Shown: positions 12,218 through 22,765, counted from the stretch's first letter. The stretch: DNA of 64,000 nucleotides from Sternotherus odoratus (GCA_032164245.1 JAVMKO010000003.1:64922390-64986389); one strand, 5' to 3'. Program-made: numbers and translations. Notes: generated by a model not told the origin, from the sequence alone.

Positions 12218-13750
12218 ATGCCCCTGAAGAAGCCTTCAGGAGCTCAGTATAGGAAGCGAAAAGCTCAGTTGCCATCTAGTTTGCAGTCGGGGCAAATTTG
12301 ATGAAAAAAATATCTGAAACAGAACAACATAGACCAGGTTTTAGAGTAGTGATCTTCCCAGTGCAGAAGAGATTGAGAAGTGAAGGGTAAACGGTGGAAG
12401 ATCTACTACTAAGGATTTAGCACATTTACCTGAATATAAGGAATGGATATGTGAGGAAAGTGATAGAGAATAGTCCAGTTTTCCTGGTGGCATAAAGAAG
12501 AGTGATGATAAACAAGAATGTGGCTCACATGAAAAGGAGAGAAATAATAAAGAAGATTCAGCCTCGCATGATGATGGAACACCAATGAGAAAAATTGCAC
12601 ACCACAAATTGATAATCAGATTCTGCTTTATGACTGGCAGGCCTAAACTCTGCTGATGTTGATTGTACAATTTTGAACTGTCTGGACAAAATTGAGGATG
12701 TGACGTTTCCAGTAAATGAACTGAAGTTACACTTCTCAAAATCACACTGCAAAAGAGTGCTTGAGAATGGTGAAAAACTGAATCAGTACTGGCTAGTTTA
12801 CTCAAAATCAACTGACAAAGTGCTCTGTTTTTGTTGCAAAATGTTTGAAAAGTATGCCAAATCATTGCTTGGGTTTTCTAAGTACAATTAGTGGCATAAC
12901 TTAGCTGATGCTCTAAAGCAACATGAAAAGTCACCAGACTATTTTACAGTCTACTCCAAATGGATGGAGGTTGAGTCTAGACTCCAGCTGACTAAATGCA
13001 TAGACTCAGAAAACATTATTAATGTAGAAACCTAGCATTGGAAGAATGTGCTTGAGCATCTGTTCTCAGTTACCCTGTTTCTTGAAAAGAATAATTGGGC
13101 TTCTTGGGCTCATTGGATAAATCGTTCCCTGAGCATAATGATAATTTTCTCAGTTTGCTGGAGCTCCTTGGGAAATATGATGATGTCATGTGTGAGCACC
13201 TACATTGAGTGGTTCGTAAAGAAGCTATGGACCATCACTGCAGCAAAACAATTCAAAATGGATTGATTGACCTTATGGCAAAGCATGTGCTTGATAACAT
13301 ATTGATGTGGCTTGGCAAAGCAAAATACTACATCGTAATAATGGACTGCACTCCCGACCTTAGTCACAGTGAAATGATCTCATTTACAGTAAGATTTATT
13401 GACAACGAGGATGGCTGTATCTAAGTAAAGGAACATGTTATCTGTTTCGAGTCTGTGGATGACTCTACTGGAAAAGGCCTGACAGAACTGTTTATGAACT
13501 TTCTGAATGAGAATAAAATAAAGCTTCAGGTTTGCTGCAGCCAAGGCAATGACAATGGCATGAACATGAACGGAAGACACAGTGGTGTCCAGGCAAGGAT
13601 TCTTGTGTTGAATTCAGGAGCTTTCTTCTTGCTTTCCTGCCATTCCCTCAACCTGGTTGTGTCAGTTGCAGCAGCATCTTCTTTAGAATCAGTATCTCTC
13701 TTCAGAGTAGTGCAAAGGATATATGTCTTGTTTTCAGCATCAACTATGAG
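12218..13750 (+). pseudogene. Dead hAT transposase, ZMYM1-like (N-terminal half)
   Basis: ATG 12218 opens MPLKKPSGAQYRKRKAQ, a start typical of ZMYM1-like hAT proteins. Farther on, 12673-12891 reads NELKLHFSKSHCKRV ... YSKSTDKVLCFCCKMF, which is the TTF-type zinc-finger region (C-F-C-C). The following frames give ALKQHEKSPDYFTVYSKW, KYYIVIMDCTPDLSHSEMI (catalytic-core region) and SCHSLNLVVSVAAASS. At least four stops or frameshifts break it. Homology ends near 13750 where a GC-rich repeat begins, so the C-terminal half is missing. About 600 bp upstream (11608-12217) may be its 5' non-coding part. Confidence 0.8.
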
Positions 13751-14130
13751 CTGAAAAACCTGCCATGGCCTGGGGACGGGAACCCCTCCCCAACGATACT
13801 CAGCCCCAAGCCTGCTGGGGTGGGTGAACAGGCGCCCCACCCCAGGCCCCAACCCAGCCCAGCCCAGCCCTGCCGCAGCCGGAGGAGAGGCATCTCTCCC
13901 CAACATCCCAGTCCAGGTGCTGCTGTGGGGAGAGTGAAATGGGGGAGGAGTCCTCTCTCCCTACTGTTGCCCTGCACCCCAAACCCTCATCCCCATCCCC
14001 ACCGCATAGCTCACACCTCAGCTGGAGCCCTCAGCCACCTGCATCCCAACCCTCTGCCTCAGTCCTGAGCCCCCTCCAACATACTGAACCGCTCAGCCTT
14101 GGGGGTTCAGTCACACACAACCTCTATATT
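13751..14130. repeat. GC-rich repeat, left part (interrupted by PLE)
   Basis: A C/G-rich, low-complexity stretch abuts the broken hAT transposase. Its sequence continues after the PLE at 16831 (ggtgcacataacaaaattca). ORFs here are compositional and have no domain features. The family is not recognised. Confidence 0.5.
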
Positions 14131-14367
14131 CAGGGTGGTAGCCGTGTTAGTCTGGAATAGCAGAGTTAACAAAGTCCTGTGGCACCTTAAAGACTAACTA
14201 TAAAGTTTTGAAGCATGAGCTTTCGTGGGCTAATACCCACTTCGTCGGATGCAGGCAGTAGAAGTGTTCAATTGTTCACAAACAGGCAGTTATAGAAAAG
14301 TAGGTAAGAGCCAGGGGGGAGGTGAAAAGGTTAGTCCAATTAAGCTGAGCCAGCTTGTTATCTCCGA

Positions 14368-15438
14368 TCAGGGAGTGTGGATTATTCGTCTAGCATTTGA
14401 ATGGGGTGTGTGGACATGGAGAGATGAGAAACAATGTCTGTAATGAGCCAACCATTGTAGATCCCGGTTCAATCCCAAAGTGTGTGAGCTGAATTTGCAA
14501 ATGAATTGAAGCTCTGCAGTCTCTCTTTGCAGTTTGGATTTGAAGTTCCCTTTCTGCAGAATGGTGACCTTTAAATCTGTAATAGTGTGTCCAGGCAGGT
14601 TGAAGTGTTCCCCTACAGGTTTTTGTATATTGCCATTCCTAATATCTGATTTGTGTGCATTTATCCTTTTTCGTAGGGACTGTCCAGTTTGGCCGATGTA
14701 CATAGCAGAGGGACACTGGTGGCATATAATGGCATATATGACATTGGTTGATGTACAGGTGAATGAGCCAGTGATGGTATGGTTGATCTGGTTAGGTCCT
14801 GTGATGGTGTTGCTGGTGTAGATATGTGGGCAGAGTTGGCATCGAGGTTTGTTGCATGGATTGGTTCCTGAGTTGGAGTTATTGTGGTGCAGTGTGCTGT
14901 TGCTGGTGAGAATTTGTTTAAGGTTGGCAGGTTGTCTGTGTGCCAGGACTGGCCTTCCTCCCAAGGCTTTTGAAAGTGAGGGATTATTGTCCAGGATGGG
15001 TTGTAGGTCACTGATGATGCGTTGCAAAGGTTTTAACTGAGGACTGTAGGTGATGGCCAGTGGTGTTCTGTTGTTTTTTTTCTTGGGCTTGTCTTGTAGC
15101 AGCAGGCTTCTGGGTACACGTCTGGCTCTGTTGATCTGTGTCCTTATTTCCTTGTGTGGGTATTGTAGTTTTGAGAAAGCCTGGTGAAGATCTCGTAGGT
15201 GTTGGTCTCTGTCTGAGGGGTTGGAGCAAATCCGATTGTACCTCAGTGCTTGGCTGTAGACAATGGATCGTGTGGTATGTCCGGGATGGAAGCTGGTGGC
15301 ATGAAGGTAGGCATAGCTGTCGGTAGGTTTTCGGTATAGGGTGGTGTCGATGTGGCCGTCATTAATTTGCACTGTGGTGTCTAGGAAGTGGATTTCCTGT
15401 GTGGACTGGTCCAGACTGAGGTGGATGTTGGGGTGGAA
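14368..15438 (-). pseudogene. Mirror copy of PLE GIY-YIG protein, more truncated
   Basis: The minus-strand reading frame (14368-15453) matches the right arm residue for residue from FHPNIHLSLDQ to the C-terminal IIHTP. It stops before the YIDD box, so the catalytic aspartates are missing. The first few codons (MSGRE) come from the junction. It has no stop codons, like its partner. Confidence 0.88.
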
Positions 15439-15448
15439 CTCTCGTCCA

Positions 15449-16618
15449 CTCACACCCCTTCTCTATCTACGCTACATTGATGACATCTTCATCATCTGGA
15501 CCCATGGGAAAGAAACTCTGGAAGAATTCCACCATGACTTCAACAGCTTCCACCCCAACATCCACCTCAGTCTGGACCAGTCCACACAGGAAATCCACTT
15601 CCTAGACACCACAGTGCAAATTAATGACGGCCACATCGACACCACCCTATACCGAAAACCTACCGACAGCTATGCCTACCTTCATGCCACCAGCTTCCAT
15701 CCCGGACATACCACACGATCCATTGTCTACAGCCAAGCACTGAGGTACAATCGGATTTGCTCCAACCCCTCAGACAGAGACCAACACCTACGAGATCTTC
15801 ACCAGGCTTTCTCAAAACTACAATACCCACACAAGGAAATAAGGACACAGATCAACAGAGCCAGACGTGTACCCAGAAGCCTGCTGCTACAAGACAAGCC
15901 CAAGAAAAAAAACAACAGAACACCACTGGCCATCACCTACAGTCCTCAGTTAAAACCTTTGCAACGCATCATCAGTGACCTACAACCCATCCTGGACAAT
16001 AATCCCTCACTTTCAAAAGCCTTGGGAGGAAGGCCAGTCCTGGCACACAGACAACCTGCCAACCTTAAACAAATTCTCACCAGCAACAGCACACTGCACC
16101 ACAATAACTCCAACTCAGGAACCAATCCATGCAACAAACCTCGATGCCAACTCTGCCCACATATCTACACCAGCAACACCATCACAGGACCTAACCAGAT
16201 CAACCATACCATCACTGGCTCATTCACCTGTACATCAACCAATGTCATATATGCCATTATATGCCACCAGTGTCCCTCTGCTATGTACATCGGCCAAACT
16301 GGACAGTCCCTACGAAAAAGGATAAATGCACACAAATCAGATATTAGGAATGGCAATATACAAAAACCTGTAGGGGAACACTTCAACCTGCCTGGACACA
16401 CTATTACAGATTTAAAGGTCACCATTCTGCAGAAAGGGAACTTCAAATCCAAACTGCAAAGAGAGACTGCAGAGCTTCAATTCATTTGCAAATTCAGCTC
16501 ACACACTTTGGGATTGAACCGGGATCTACAATGGTTGGCTCATTACAGACATTGTTTCTCATCTCTCCATGTCCACACACCCCATTCAAATGCTAGACGA
16601 ATAATCCACACTCCCTGA
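15449..16618 (+). pseudogene. PLE RT C-terminal part + GIY-YIG endonuclease, 5'-truncated
   Basis: The frame is open from 15341 to 16618 (425 codons), but the first ~34 codons read antisense arm sequence and are spurious. Genuine PLE protein begins near 15449. RYIDDIFIIW (YIDD at residues 45-48 of the open frame) is the catalytic motif C of the reverse transcriptase. A Cys/His cluster at residues 264-274 (CNKPRCQLCPH) precedes the GIY-YIG nuclease: VIY at 302-304, MYIGQTGQSLRKR at 315-327 and a glutamate in RETAELQF near 375-378. The fingers and the N-terminal RT domain are absent, so the copy is non-autonomous, yet it has no internal stop, which indicates a young insertion. Confidence 0.9.
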
Positions 16619-16830
16619 TCGGAGATAACAAGCTGGCTCAGCTTAATTGGACTAACCTTTTCACCTCCCCCCTGGCTCTTACCTACTTTTCTATAACTGC
16701 CTGTTTGTGAACAATTGAACACTTCTACTGCCTGCATCCGACGAAGTGGGTATTAGCCCACGAAAGCTCATGCTTCAAAACTTTATAGTTAGTCTTTAAG
16801 GTGCCACAGGACTTTGTTAACCTCTATATT

Positions 16831-16886
16831 GGTGCACATAACAAAATTCATTCCGCACATGGGTGGAAAAAATTAGAGTGAATGCT
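16831..16886. repeat. Right remainder of the GC-rich repeat
   Basis: It resumes the sequence interrupted by the PLE; the 12-bp target duplication joins 14130 to 16831. The end is approximate because CR1-like sequence follows. Confidence 0.45.
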
Positions 16887-17045
16887 GGTGGACTCATCAC
16901 TTGGAGTCTTTGAGACAAAATTAGATATTTTACTAAAAGGTATGCTTTAATTCCGTTTCTGGGAAAAACTTTATGGCCTTTGTGTACAAAAGGTTAGACA
17001 TGATCTTAGCAGTTTCTTCTAGCCTTGGGGTCTGTGAATTTGTAG
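16887..17045 (+). mobile_element. CR1-like 3' end
   Basis: The order ctcatcacttggagtctttg, aaaattagatattttac, then gatcttagcagtttcttcta and cttggggtctgtgaatttg matches the 3' end of sauropsid CR1 elements in plus orientation. It is short and non-coding. Confidence 0.5.
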
Positions 17046-17710
17046 TCAAAATCAAGGAGGACAATATGATTCTGTAATGCTTATCATCAAGATCCATTTT
17101 TGCCCATCATCTGAAGCGGTTGGAGTCTACTAACGATGATCTAACTTCCTTTATTCTAGCTTCCTGCGGGTTATATTTTCTTCTGAAGCAGCTTTTGTTG
17201 GTATAGTATTGGTTTCCCATTGTTTTAATATTCTTGCTGCTGCTATTTGGGATTTCATAGTGGACATCCCACTGACGGCTAACGAGAAACACCGTAATCA
17301 CCAGTGCTGAGGGGTTAATTTACACCTGGCTGGGAAATCTATTCCATTCACTGAGTCATGTAATAATTAGCCTGTAATACATGCAACAGAGCATATGCAT
17401 GGAATGTTGGAAGAGGATAGTATGTATTTTATGAGGCCAAAACAGAATGATCTGTAGTACACAGGAAGTGTAATTAAAAATATTATCAGTGCATATGTTA
17501 TATTGCCACCTCTATCTTAGAAGTGGAGGCCTTGTTTTTATGGTCCACCCTAAATCACTGGTTGTGTTCCAGCAAATTGTTAAGGATTTTTTTATTTATT
17601 TTTTTGGTGACATAATTTGTTTTAGGCTGCCCTTGACAAAATGGCTACTATGTATCTTGTTTGTGATCCTTCCATAGTTAAGTGCAGAAGCTTAAACAAA
17701 AAAACTGGTA
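17046..17710. other. Intron, nothing recognised
   Basis: AT-rich sequence without splice-flanked open frames or transposon ends that I can support. Confidence 0.4.
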
Positions 17711-17714
17711 GGCA

Positions 17715-17900
17715 AATGGAAATTGACCTGCTCGAAAGTCAATAGCTACTCAAAGAATATTTATGTGCTTTGCTGGAGACCAAGAGCTTGTTTATATTTA
17801 TTACACAGCAGAGGTGAGAACTGTGCAGTGAAACTATTAAGACTAGTCAGCCTTTTTGTTACTTTCCATGGAAGTTCAACATGCACAGCTATCAGGTTAC
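17715..17900 (+). repeat. Diverged direct repeat, copy A
   Basis: The blocks ctgctcgaaagtcaatag, gtgctttgctggagacc, gtcagcctttttgttac and atggaagttcaacatgc recur in the same order at 18845-19025. The two copies differ at many sites, so the duplication is old. No family is recognised. Confidence 0.6.
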
Positions 17901-17989
17901 TGTCATGGGATCCCCAGGGTTTGGGCATGGATCCAGTAGCTTATTCCATGGAAAACAATTTTCTCTGATGTCTGTTAATTGGGGGTAAA

Positions 17990-18150
17990 AATACTTCCTT
18001 CCTGCCACCTTTTGTCTGTCTGGTCTATTTAAATTGTAAGCATCTCAGGCCTGGGACTGTCTTTTACTCTGTGTCTGTAGAATGTGTTCCACAATGGAGC
18101 CCCAGTTTTGACTGAGGCCTCTACATACTACTGTAATATTTAATAACAAT
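17990..18150 (+). repeat. Old retroposon-like tail
   Basis: The sequence ttgtaagcatctcaggcctg, then gggactgtcttttactctgt and ttccacaatggagcccc resembles the widespread amniote 'attgtaagctctttggggcag' retroposon tail (L3/MIR type). The call rests on recall. Confidence 0.4.
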
Positions 18151-18844
18151 GATTTTGGTCTTTGGAGCTGTTAATCTGGCATCTTTCACAAGCCAAGCTC
18201 TAAGTAAGCACTACATTTTATTTAAAACGCTGGCTGATAAAAACAAGATATTTATAGGGTTTTGTCATCTTTGTATAATTTAAAAAGATATGTATGATAC
18301 TAGGTGGGAGGGTCTTGGGGGCAGCAAGAGGTTCAGAGCTATATTAAACTCCCAAAAGCAGAAATACTTTTGTAAACAATGCAGTTGATAAGCCAGTTAC
18401 TGATGACAAGTCTGTTCATGTGAAATAAGACATGTAGTTCCTGCTTATTGACACAATAGTCTAACATGGTGAATGTTACAATTCCTCTTTCATTCACTGG
18501 CTATTGGGAATGCTCAGCACCCCAATGAGACACTCAACATATCCCATATTTGGGCCCATATCTAGTAAAGTTTTAAGAAAATGGAAGCTACCACCAAAAA
18601 TCTGATTAAAAAACAAAGAAACAACAAAATCTCTATAGATTATCAGGAGGATTTAGTCATTATTTATAGTGTGGATCAGAGGTATATAGAAAATAATCCT
18701 ATTGTATGCCTCATGTTTTGGTTTTTATGGATTTTTATTTTCCTAGGAAAAATCATAGTGGCATTGTAATATTCAAATTACTCCCTCAATGTATCAGTCT
18801 CATTGTTTGCCCTGTCTTATGACTTTGAGAAAAGTTTTTATAAT

Positions 18845-19025
18845 TTAAATTGGCCTGCTTGAAAGTCAATATTGCACTCTGTCCACTGAGAAATATGTGT
18901 GTGCTTTGTTGGAGACCGGGAGAGAAGGTTAATATATATATAATTTCACAGAATTGTGCAGAGGAACTGTTAGAATTGGTCAGCCTTATTGTTATTTGCA
19001 ATGGAAGTTCAGTGTGCTGACTCAG
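18845..19025 (+). repeat. Diverged direct repeat, copy B
   Basis: It matches 17715-17900 in block order (ctgcttgaaagtcaatat, gtgctttgttggagacc, gtcagccttattgttat, atggaagttcagtgtgc). The offset is about 1.12 kb. Sequence between the copies does not look repeated. Confidence 0.6.
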
Positions 19026-19997
19026 CAATTAAGCGAACCAGTTATAAATAAAAACTGTATGATATCTTCCTTTTGAGGCACCCAGAAAGCTGCACTATGG
19101 ATCCTGGGCAGGGGTGGTTTTCTTCAATGAGAGTGAGAGAAGGTCATCTTTTCATGCAGACTCCTTGGATTTTAAATTAGCTAAACTTTTTATTGGACCA
19201 AACTTTGTGGGACAGAGGTGCTGTTTTTACTACAGTTCATTAGGAATGGGGGTAGGGAGATTCCTATCTGCCTCTCCACAATTAATGTAATTTGAAATAG
19301 AAATTTAATTTAAAACCTAGATGTCAGTTTTCCATTTAGTCACTCGACTGCTCCTTGTTAAACCTTGTTAGATAAGTATTTGTTAGTGCCAGAACCTCCA
19401 CTTTGTTCGTTATTTAGTATCGGAAGTGTTTAGTATGAGTCAAACAAATAAGAGTTCTCACCCTGAACAGCTTGTGTGTGTGTGTGTGTGTGTGTGCGCA
19501 CGTGCGCATGCACTAAGGCAGCATAACAAATGTATAGCCTTAAGAATTATTCTACTATTAGTAACAAGAAACTTCATCTTCTATGAAAAATAGAAAGGGT
19601 GCTGTATTTACTTTACAGTACAGCTACCCTTGTTGGGATAAAGTTTATTCAGATACCACATCTTTATCCTGTAAAAATAGAACATTCCTCCTATATATCC
19701 CTTAAGGAATAGTAAACATCGTGACATAACTAGGCTTTAGCTTTATAAACACAACAATAAAGTAACTCCAACTGTAGTATACTGCCTTTATCAATGTAAA
19801 ATGAAATTAGTAATACAATATGACAAGGGCACAGCATCAGGCCTGAATATTTTATAAGTGAACTAGCAAAAATACCCGGCGTTGCTCGGGGTATTTGTAA
19901 TTGGAAACCGGGATGTAAAAAGACTACAATGTTTTTTATTAATACAAATTTTGTTCAGAAGTCTCATTTTGTCTAATTAATTTCATTCTCTTGCATT

Positions 19998-20424
19998 TAG
20001 ATGTGGGGGGGAGGGGGGAGAGAGCTGAGCGAGTGCAGGGGCCGTTGGAGGGGGGTAGGGGGAGTGAGATTTTAAAAATTTTCGATTCTTACCTGAGGTG
20101 GGAGAGAGCTGAGCGAGTGCGGGGGCCGTTGGAGGGGGGAGGGGGGAGAGAGCAGAGCGAGTGGGGGGGCGTTGGAGGAGGAAGGGGGGAGAGAGCTGAG
20201 CAAGTGGGGGGCCGTTGGAGGGGGGAGGGGGGAGAGAGCTGAGCGAGTGGGGGCCCTTGGAGGGGGAGAGGGGGGAGAGAACTGAGCGAGTGTGGGGGCC
20301 GTTGGAGGGGGGGAGGGGAGAGAGAGCTGAGCGGGTGCGGGGGCCGTTGGAGGGGGGAGGGGGAGAGAGCTGAGCGAGTGGGGGGGCCCTTGGAGGGGGG
20401 AGGGGGGGGAGAGCTGAGCTTTAA
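19998..20424 (+). repeat. GC-rich minisatellite, ~41-bp unit, 8 copies
   Basis: Units share gagagagctgagcgagtg followed by a G-rich part with ccgttggagg. The first unit is separated from the other seven by an AT-rich spacer (20069-20099). Long proline/serine frames on the minus strand here are compositional and not genes. G runs on the plus strand could form quadruplexes. Confidence 0.85.
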
Positions 20425-20598
20425 TTCTCCCCACCCAAATTCTTTCAAGTTCTAGCAAAAACGGTGATTGAACATAGAAACATTTTTATAATAATATAAG
20501 CTATAAGTAAGTATTCTTTTATAATATCAATAGGGGTTTCTTGCATTTGGTTTTTACTGTTTCAGGAGTTATCTAATGTAAGGTCTTTAATAGTCTGT

Positions 20599-21294
20599 TT
20601 AGTCTTTTCCATGTAGTCTGAAGCAAGATGGATATATAACATCCCTCCCTCCCCCCGGTACATCAGTTCTAAAATCAATCTTCTTGGCTAGCTGCTCATT
20701 TTCTTCCCCAGTTGTGTTCATAGGTACCTCTACGAGATGTTTGTTTCCTACGTTGGTGTTCACTAAATATGAATCAGATGACATTTCTTCAATCACTGTA
20801 GTTTGGCTGGTGACTATCTCATGAAACTCTAACATTCTTTGTTTTTTAACTGTGGTAAAGGTCTTGTGTGTCTCTCTTGACTTGTCTAATCTGTCTTCTG
20901 TGGGCGGCACATGTTCCTCCCATTTGGGGAGGCTAGCCATGTGGCCCCACCCCTTGCACTCAAGGCCCTGCCCTTGCCCTATCCCTCCCATCCACCGGAA
21001 CCCCAAGCACCTGCCCTCCCCCATAGCCAGAAGAGCCCCAGCCGAACCGCCCCAGGCCCCCCCAGCTGGGACCAGCACTGCACTGTTGGGCCGCTCCCAG
21101 CGCCGGTCCCCCGCCAATGCCATGTTGCTGGCTGGCCTCAGCGTTGGCCCTAGTGCTGGACCACCAGCTTTTGGTGGAACTGAGTTCGCGCCAGCTTGGG
21201 CACCAGCGTTTGGGAGAGGTTGGAGCATGAGTGGGGCCAGGGCTTGGTTTAGGGGAGGCTTTGTCCCCCCTGGCCTAATATAGCTGCTGCCCAT
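20599..21294 (-). other. Open 231-codon frame inside the Helitron-like element
   Basis: The frame runs from ATG 21294 to a stop at 20599 without interruption. Residues 1-124 are Gly/Pro/Ala-rich and follow the GC-rich DNA. From residue 125 (KWEEHVPPTEDRLDKSRE) the composition becomes Glu/Lys/Thr-rich and soluble-protein-like, including FTTVKKQRMLEFHEIV and TTGEENEQLAKKIDF. I recognise no domain. It may be a captured host or retroelement fragment fused to GC-rich filler, or simply a chance frame. There is no evidence of expression. Confidence 0.3.
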
Positions 21295-21505
21295 CAGAGT
21301 TATTTGTCAGTACACACATGCTCACACTCACACACACACACACACACGTAAATAATACGGAGATTGGAAGGGATTACTTACTTATAGCTTTTATTATTAT
21401 TTGTATTTTGATCTTAGATGTTTCTCTTTTTACCATTTTTCCTAAGGGATGCAGTACATGACATTTTTATCATGTTTACATATACTGTTACTACTTCGTC
21501 TACAT

Positions 21506-22021
21506 CAGGGGTCTCAAACTCAAATGCCCATGAGGGCCGCATGAGGACTAGTGCACTGGCCCGAGGGCCGCACCACTGACACACACACACACCCTCGCTG
21601 CCCCGGCTCTGACCCCACTCCACCCCTTCCATGAGGACTAGTGCACTGGCCGAGGGCCGCACCACTGACACACACCCTGCCCTCGCTGCCCCGGCTCTGC
21701 CCCCACTCCACCCCTTCCAAGAGGTCCCACCCCTGCCCCACCTCCTCCTCTGAGCACGCAGCTCCCCATTCCCTCCTGGAAAGCACTAGGCACCACCAAC
21801 AGCTGTTTGGCAAACAAAGCAAGAGCAATATAGGAAGTCCAGAGCTAGAAACACGCGCGGCCCAGCCAGGCAGCAGAGAGGCCTCCACTTCTGGCCCCTC
21901 CATCCTGCAAACTGCTATGGGGGGACCGGGGGGGAGGGGGGGCGCCAGGAAGCTTGGCGGGCCGCAGGGAAGGGCTTTGCGGGCCACATGTGGCCCCCGG
22001 GCCGCATGTTTGAGACCCCTG
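21506..22021 (+). mobile_element. hAT MITE copy 1, 516 bp, TSD GTCTACAT
   Basis: Terminal inverted repeats CAGGGGTCTCAAACTC and GTTTGAGACCCCTG are intact. A perfect 8-bp duplication, GTCTACAT, flanks it (21498-21505, 22022-22029). The interior contains a ~78-bp block in two tandem copies (catgaggactagtgcactgg ...). The 8-bp TSD and TIR are typical of hAT (Charlie group). It is non-autonomous; ORFs in it, up to 155 codons, are not genes. The sequence reads as identical to 57791-58306. Confidence 0.92.
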
Positions 22022-22029
22022 GTCTACAT

Positions 22030-22765
22030 CATATGTTTAGATGACATGCGATGAAGCATCTGCTCCAAACAGCTGGTTTGCAATTACTAGGTAATGTCTT
22101 GACTATACTAAACTCCAGGATCTTTCTGTATATTTACTTTTGCGCTTTCAAAAGTTATCACTGTGATGATGGTTCTCCAAGTTTTTTTGCACATTGCAAT
22201 TAGTGATTGTCTCTTTAAGCTTTGTACCCCAACATATAGGGCCTAACATAATTTTCAGTGTGCAGATATATTTTTGTTTCCATTGTCATAGCTTTTATAA
22301 CCTACTGTTCAGTCAGCCATTTTTTCCATGTCTCTATAGCTATATAACTTACAATCCTGCTTTTGAAGCCTCTGTGGAGATCCTATTCTCTTTCAGTGAC
22401 TCAAATAATTACAGTATTGCTGCTGATGTCAATACATGCTTCAAATTCTTGAACTTTATTTCATGATCTGTACACTCAGCTATAAATTAAAATTTCCCTT
22501 TGGATTTTAAAAAAGCTTCTGATAAACTCACTGATAAAACAATTAAGCAAAAAGAACCTTGAAATAAGGAGCAAAGTCTTGTTGTGTACTAAAAGCTAGT
22601 TCAGCAGATGTTGAGGTATAAACAGTGTTGTTTGACTTTGTAACTCTCACCTGTCATCACTGGCCTGAATTGTTCTAACTTCCTTGGTTACCACCTCTGC
22701 TTCCCATGTAATTTTTAGACTGTGAGCTCTGAGGCTCTTCAAGAGTTTCTCTTGCTTTATTCTAT
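22030..22765. other. Intron, nothing recognised
   Basis: AT-rich sequence. No splice-supported exon or transposon end seen. Confidence 0.4.

Larger units (their letters stand above)
14131..16818. mobile_element. Palindromic Penelope-like element (GIY-YIG), 2,688 bp, 12-bp TSD
   Basis: The whole unit is flanked by a perfect 12-bp duplication, AACCTCTATATT, at 14119-14130 and 16819-16830. Arms 14165-15438 and 15548-16821 (the last 3 bp lie in the duplication) are reverse complements with no net length difference: paired positions sum to 30986 at every point checked, and all mirrored reading frames have identical translations. The 109-bp centre (15439-15547) is unique to the right copy and carries the reverse-transcriptase YIDD box. 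Both 3' ends point outward, so two 5'-truncated copies are joined head to head. The full 3' terminus (ccagactaacacggctac on the minus strand) is present only at the left. Confidence 0.9.
19863..21363 (-). mobile_element. Helitron-like element (candidate), 1.5 kb
   Basis: On the minus strand the left end reads CCCGAGCAACGCCGGG, a stem of six pairs with one bulge and an AAC loop, then 8 nt, then CTAG followed by host T. This is the hairpin + CTRR|T terminus of Helitrons. The opposite end starts TCTCCGTATTATT after a host A, as Helitron 5' ends do (A|TC). Removing 19863-21363 restores an AT target and leaves no target duplication. It has no Rep/helicase. It contains the minisatellite at 19998-20424 and the open frame at 20599-21294. 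The CTAG end is the strong evidence; the 5' end is inferred. Confidence 0.5.

Noticed and set aside
15341..15448. N-terminal ~34 residues of the 425-codon PLE frame
   Set aside because: They are translated from the antisense of the left arm and the junction, so they are not part of the PLE protein.
20072..20458. Proline/serine-rich minus-strand frames
   Set aside because: These are readings of the GC-rich minisatellite; the periodic composition explains them.
21520..21987. 155-codon minus-strand frame, repeated at 57805-58272
   Set aside because: It lies wholly inside a non-autonomous hAT MITE; identity between the copies reflects recent transposition, not coding constraint.
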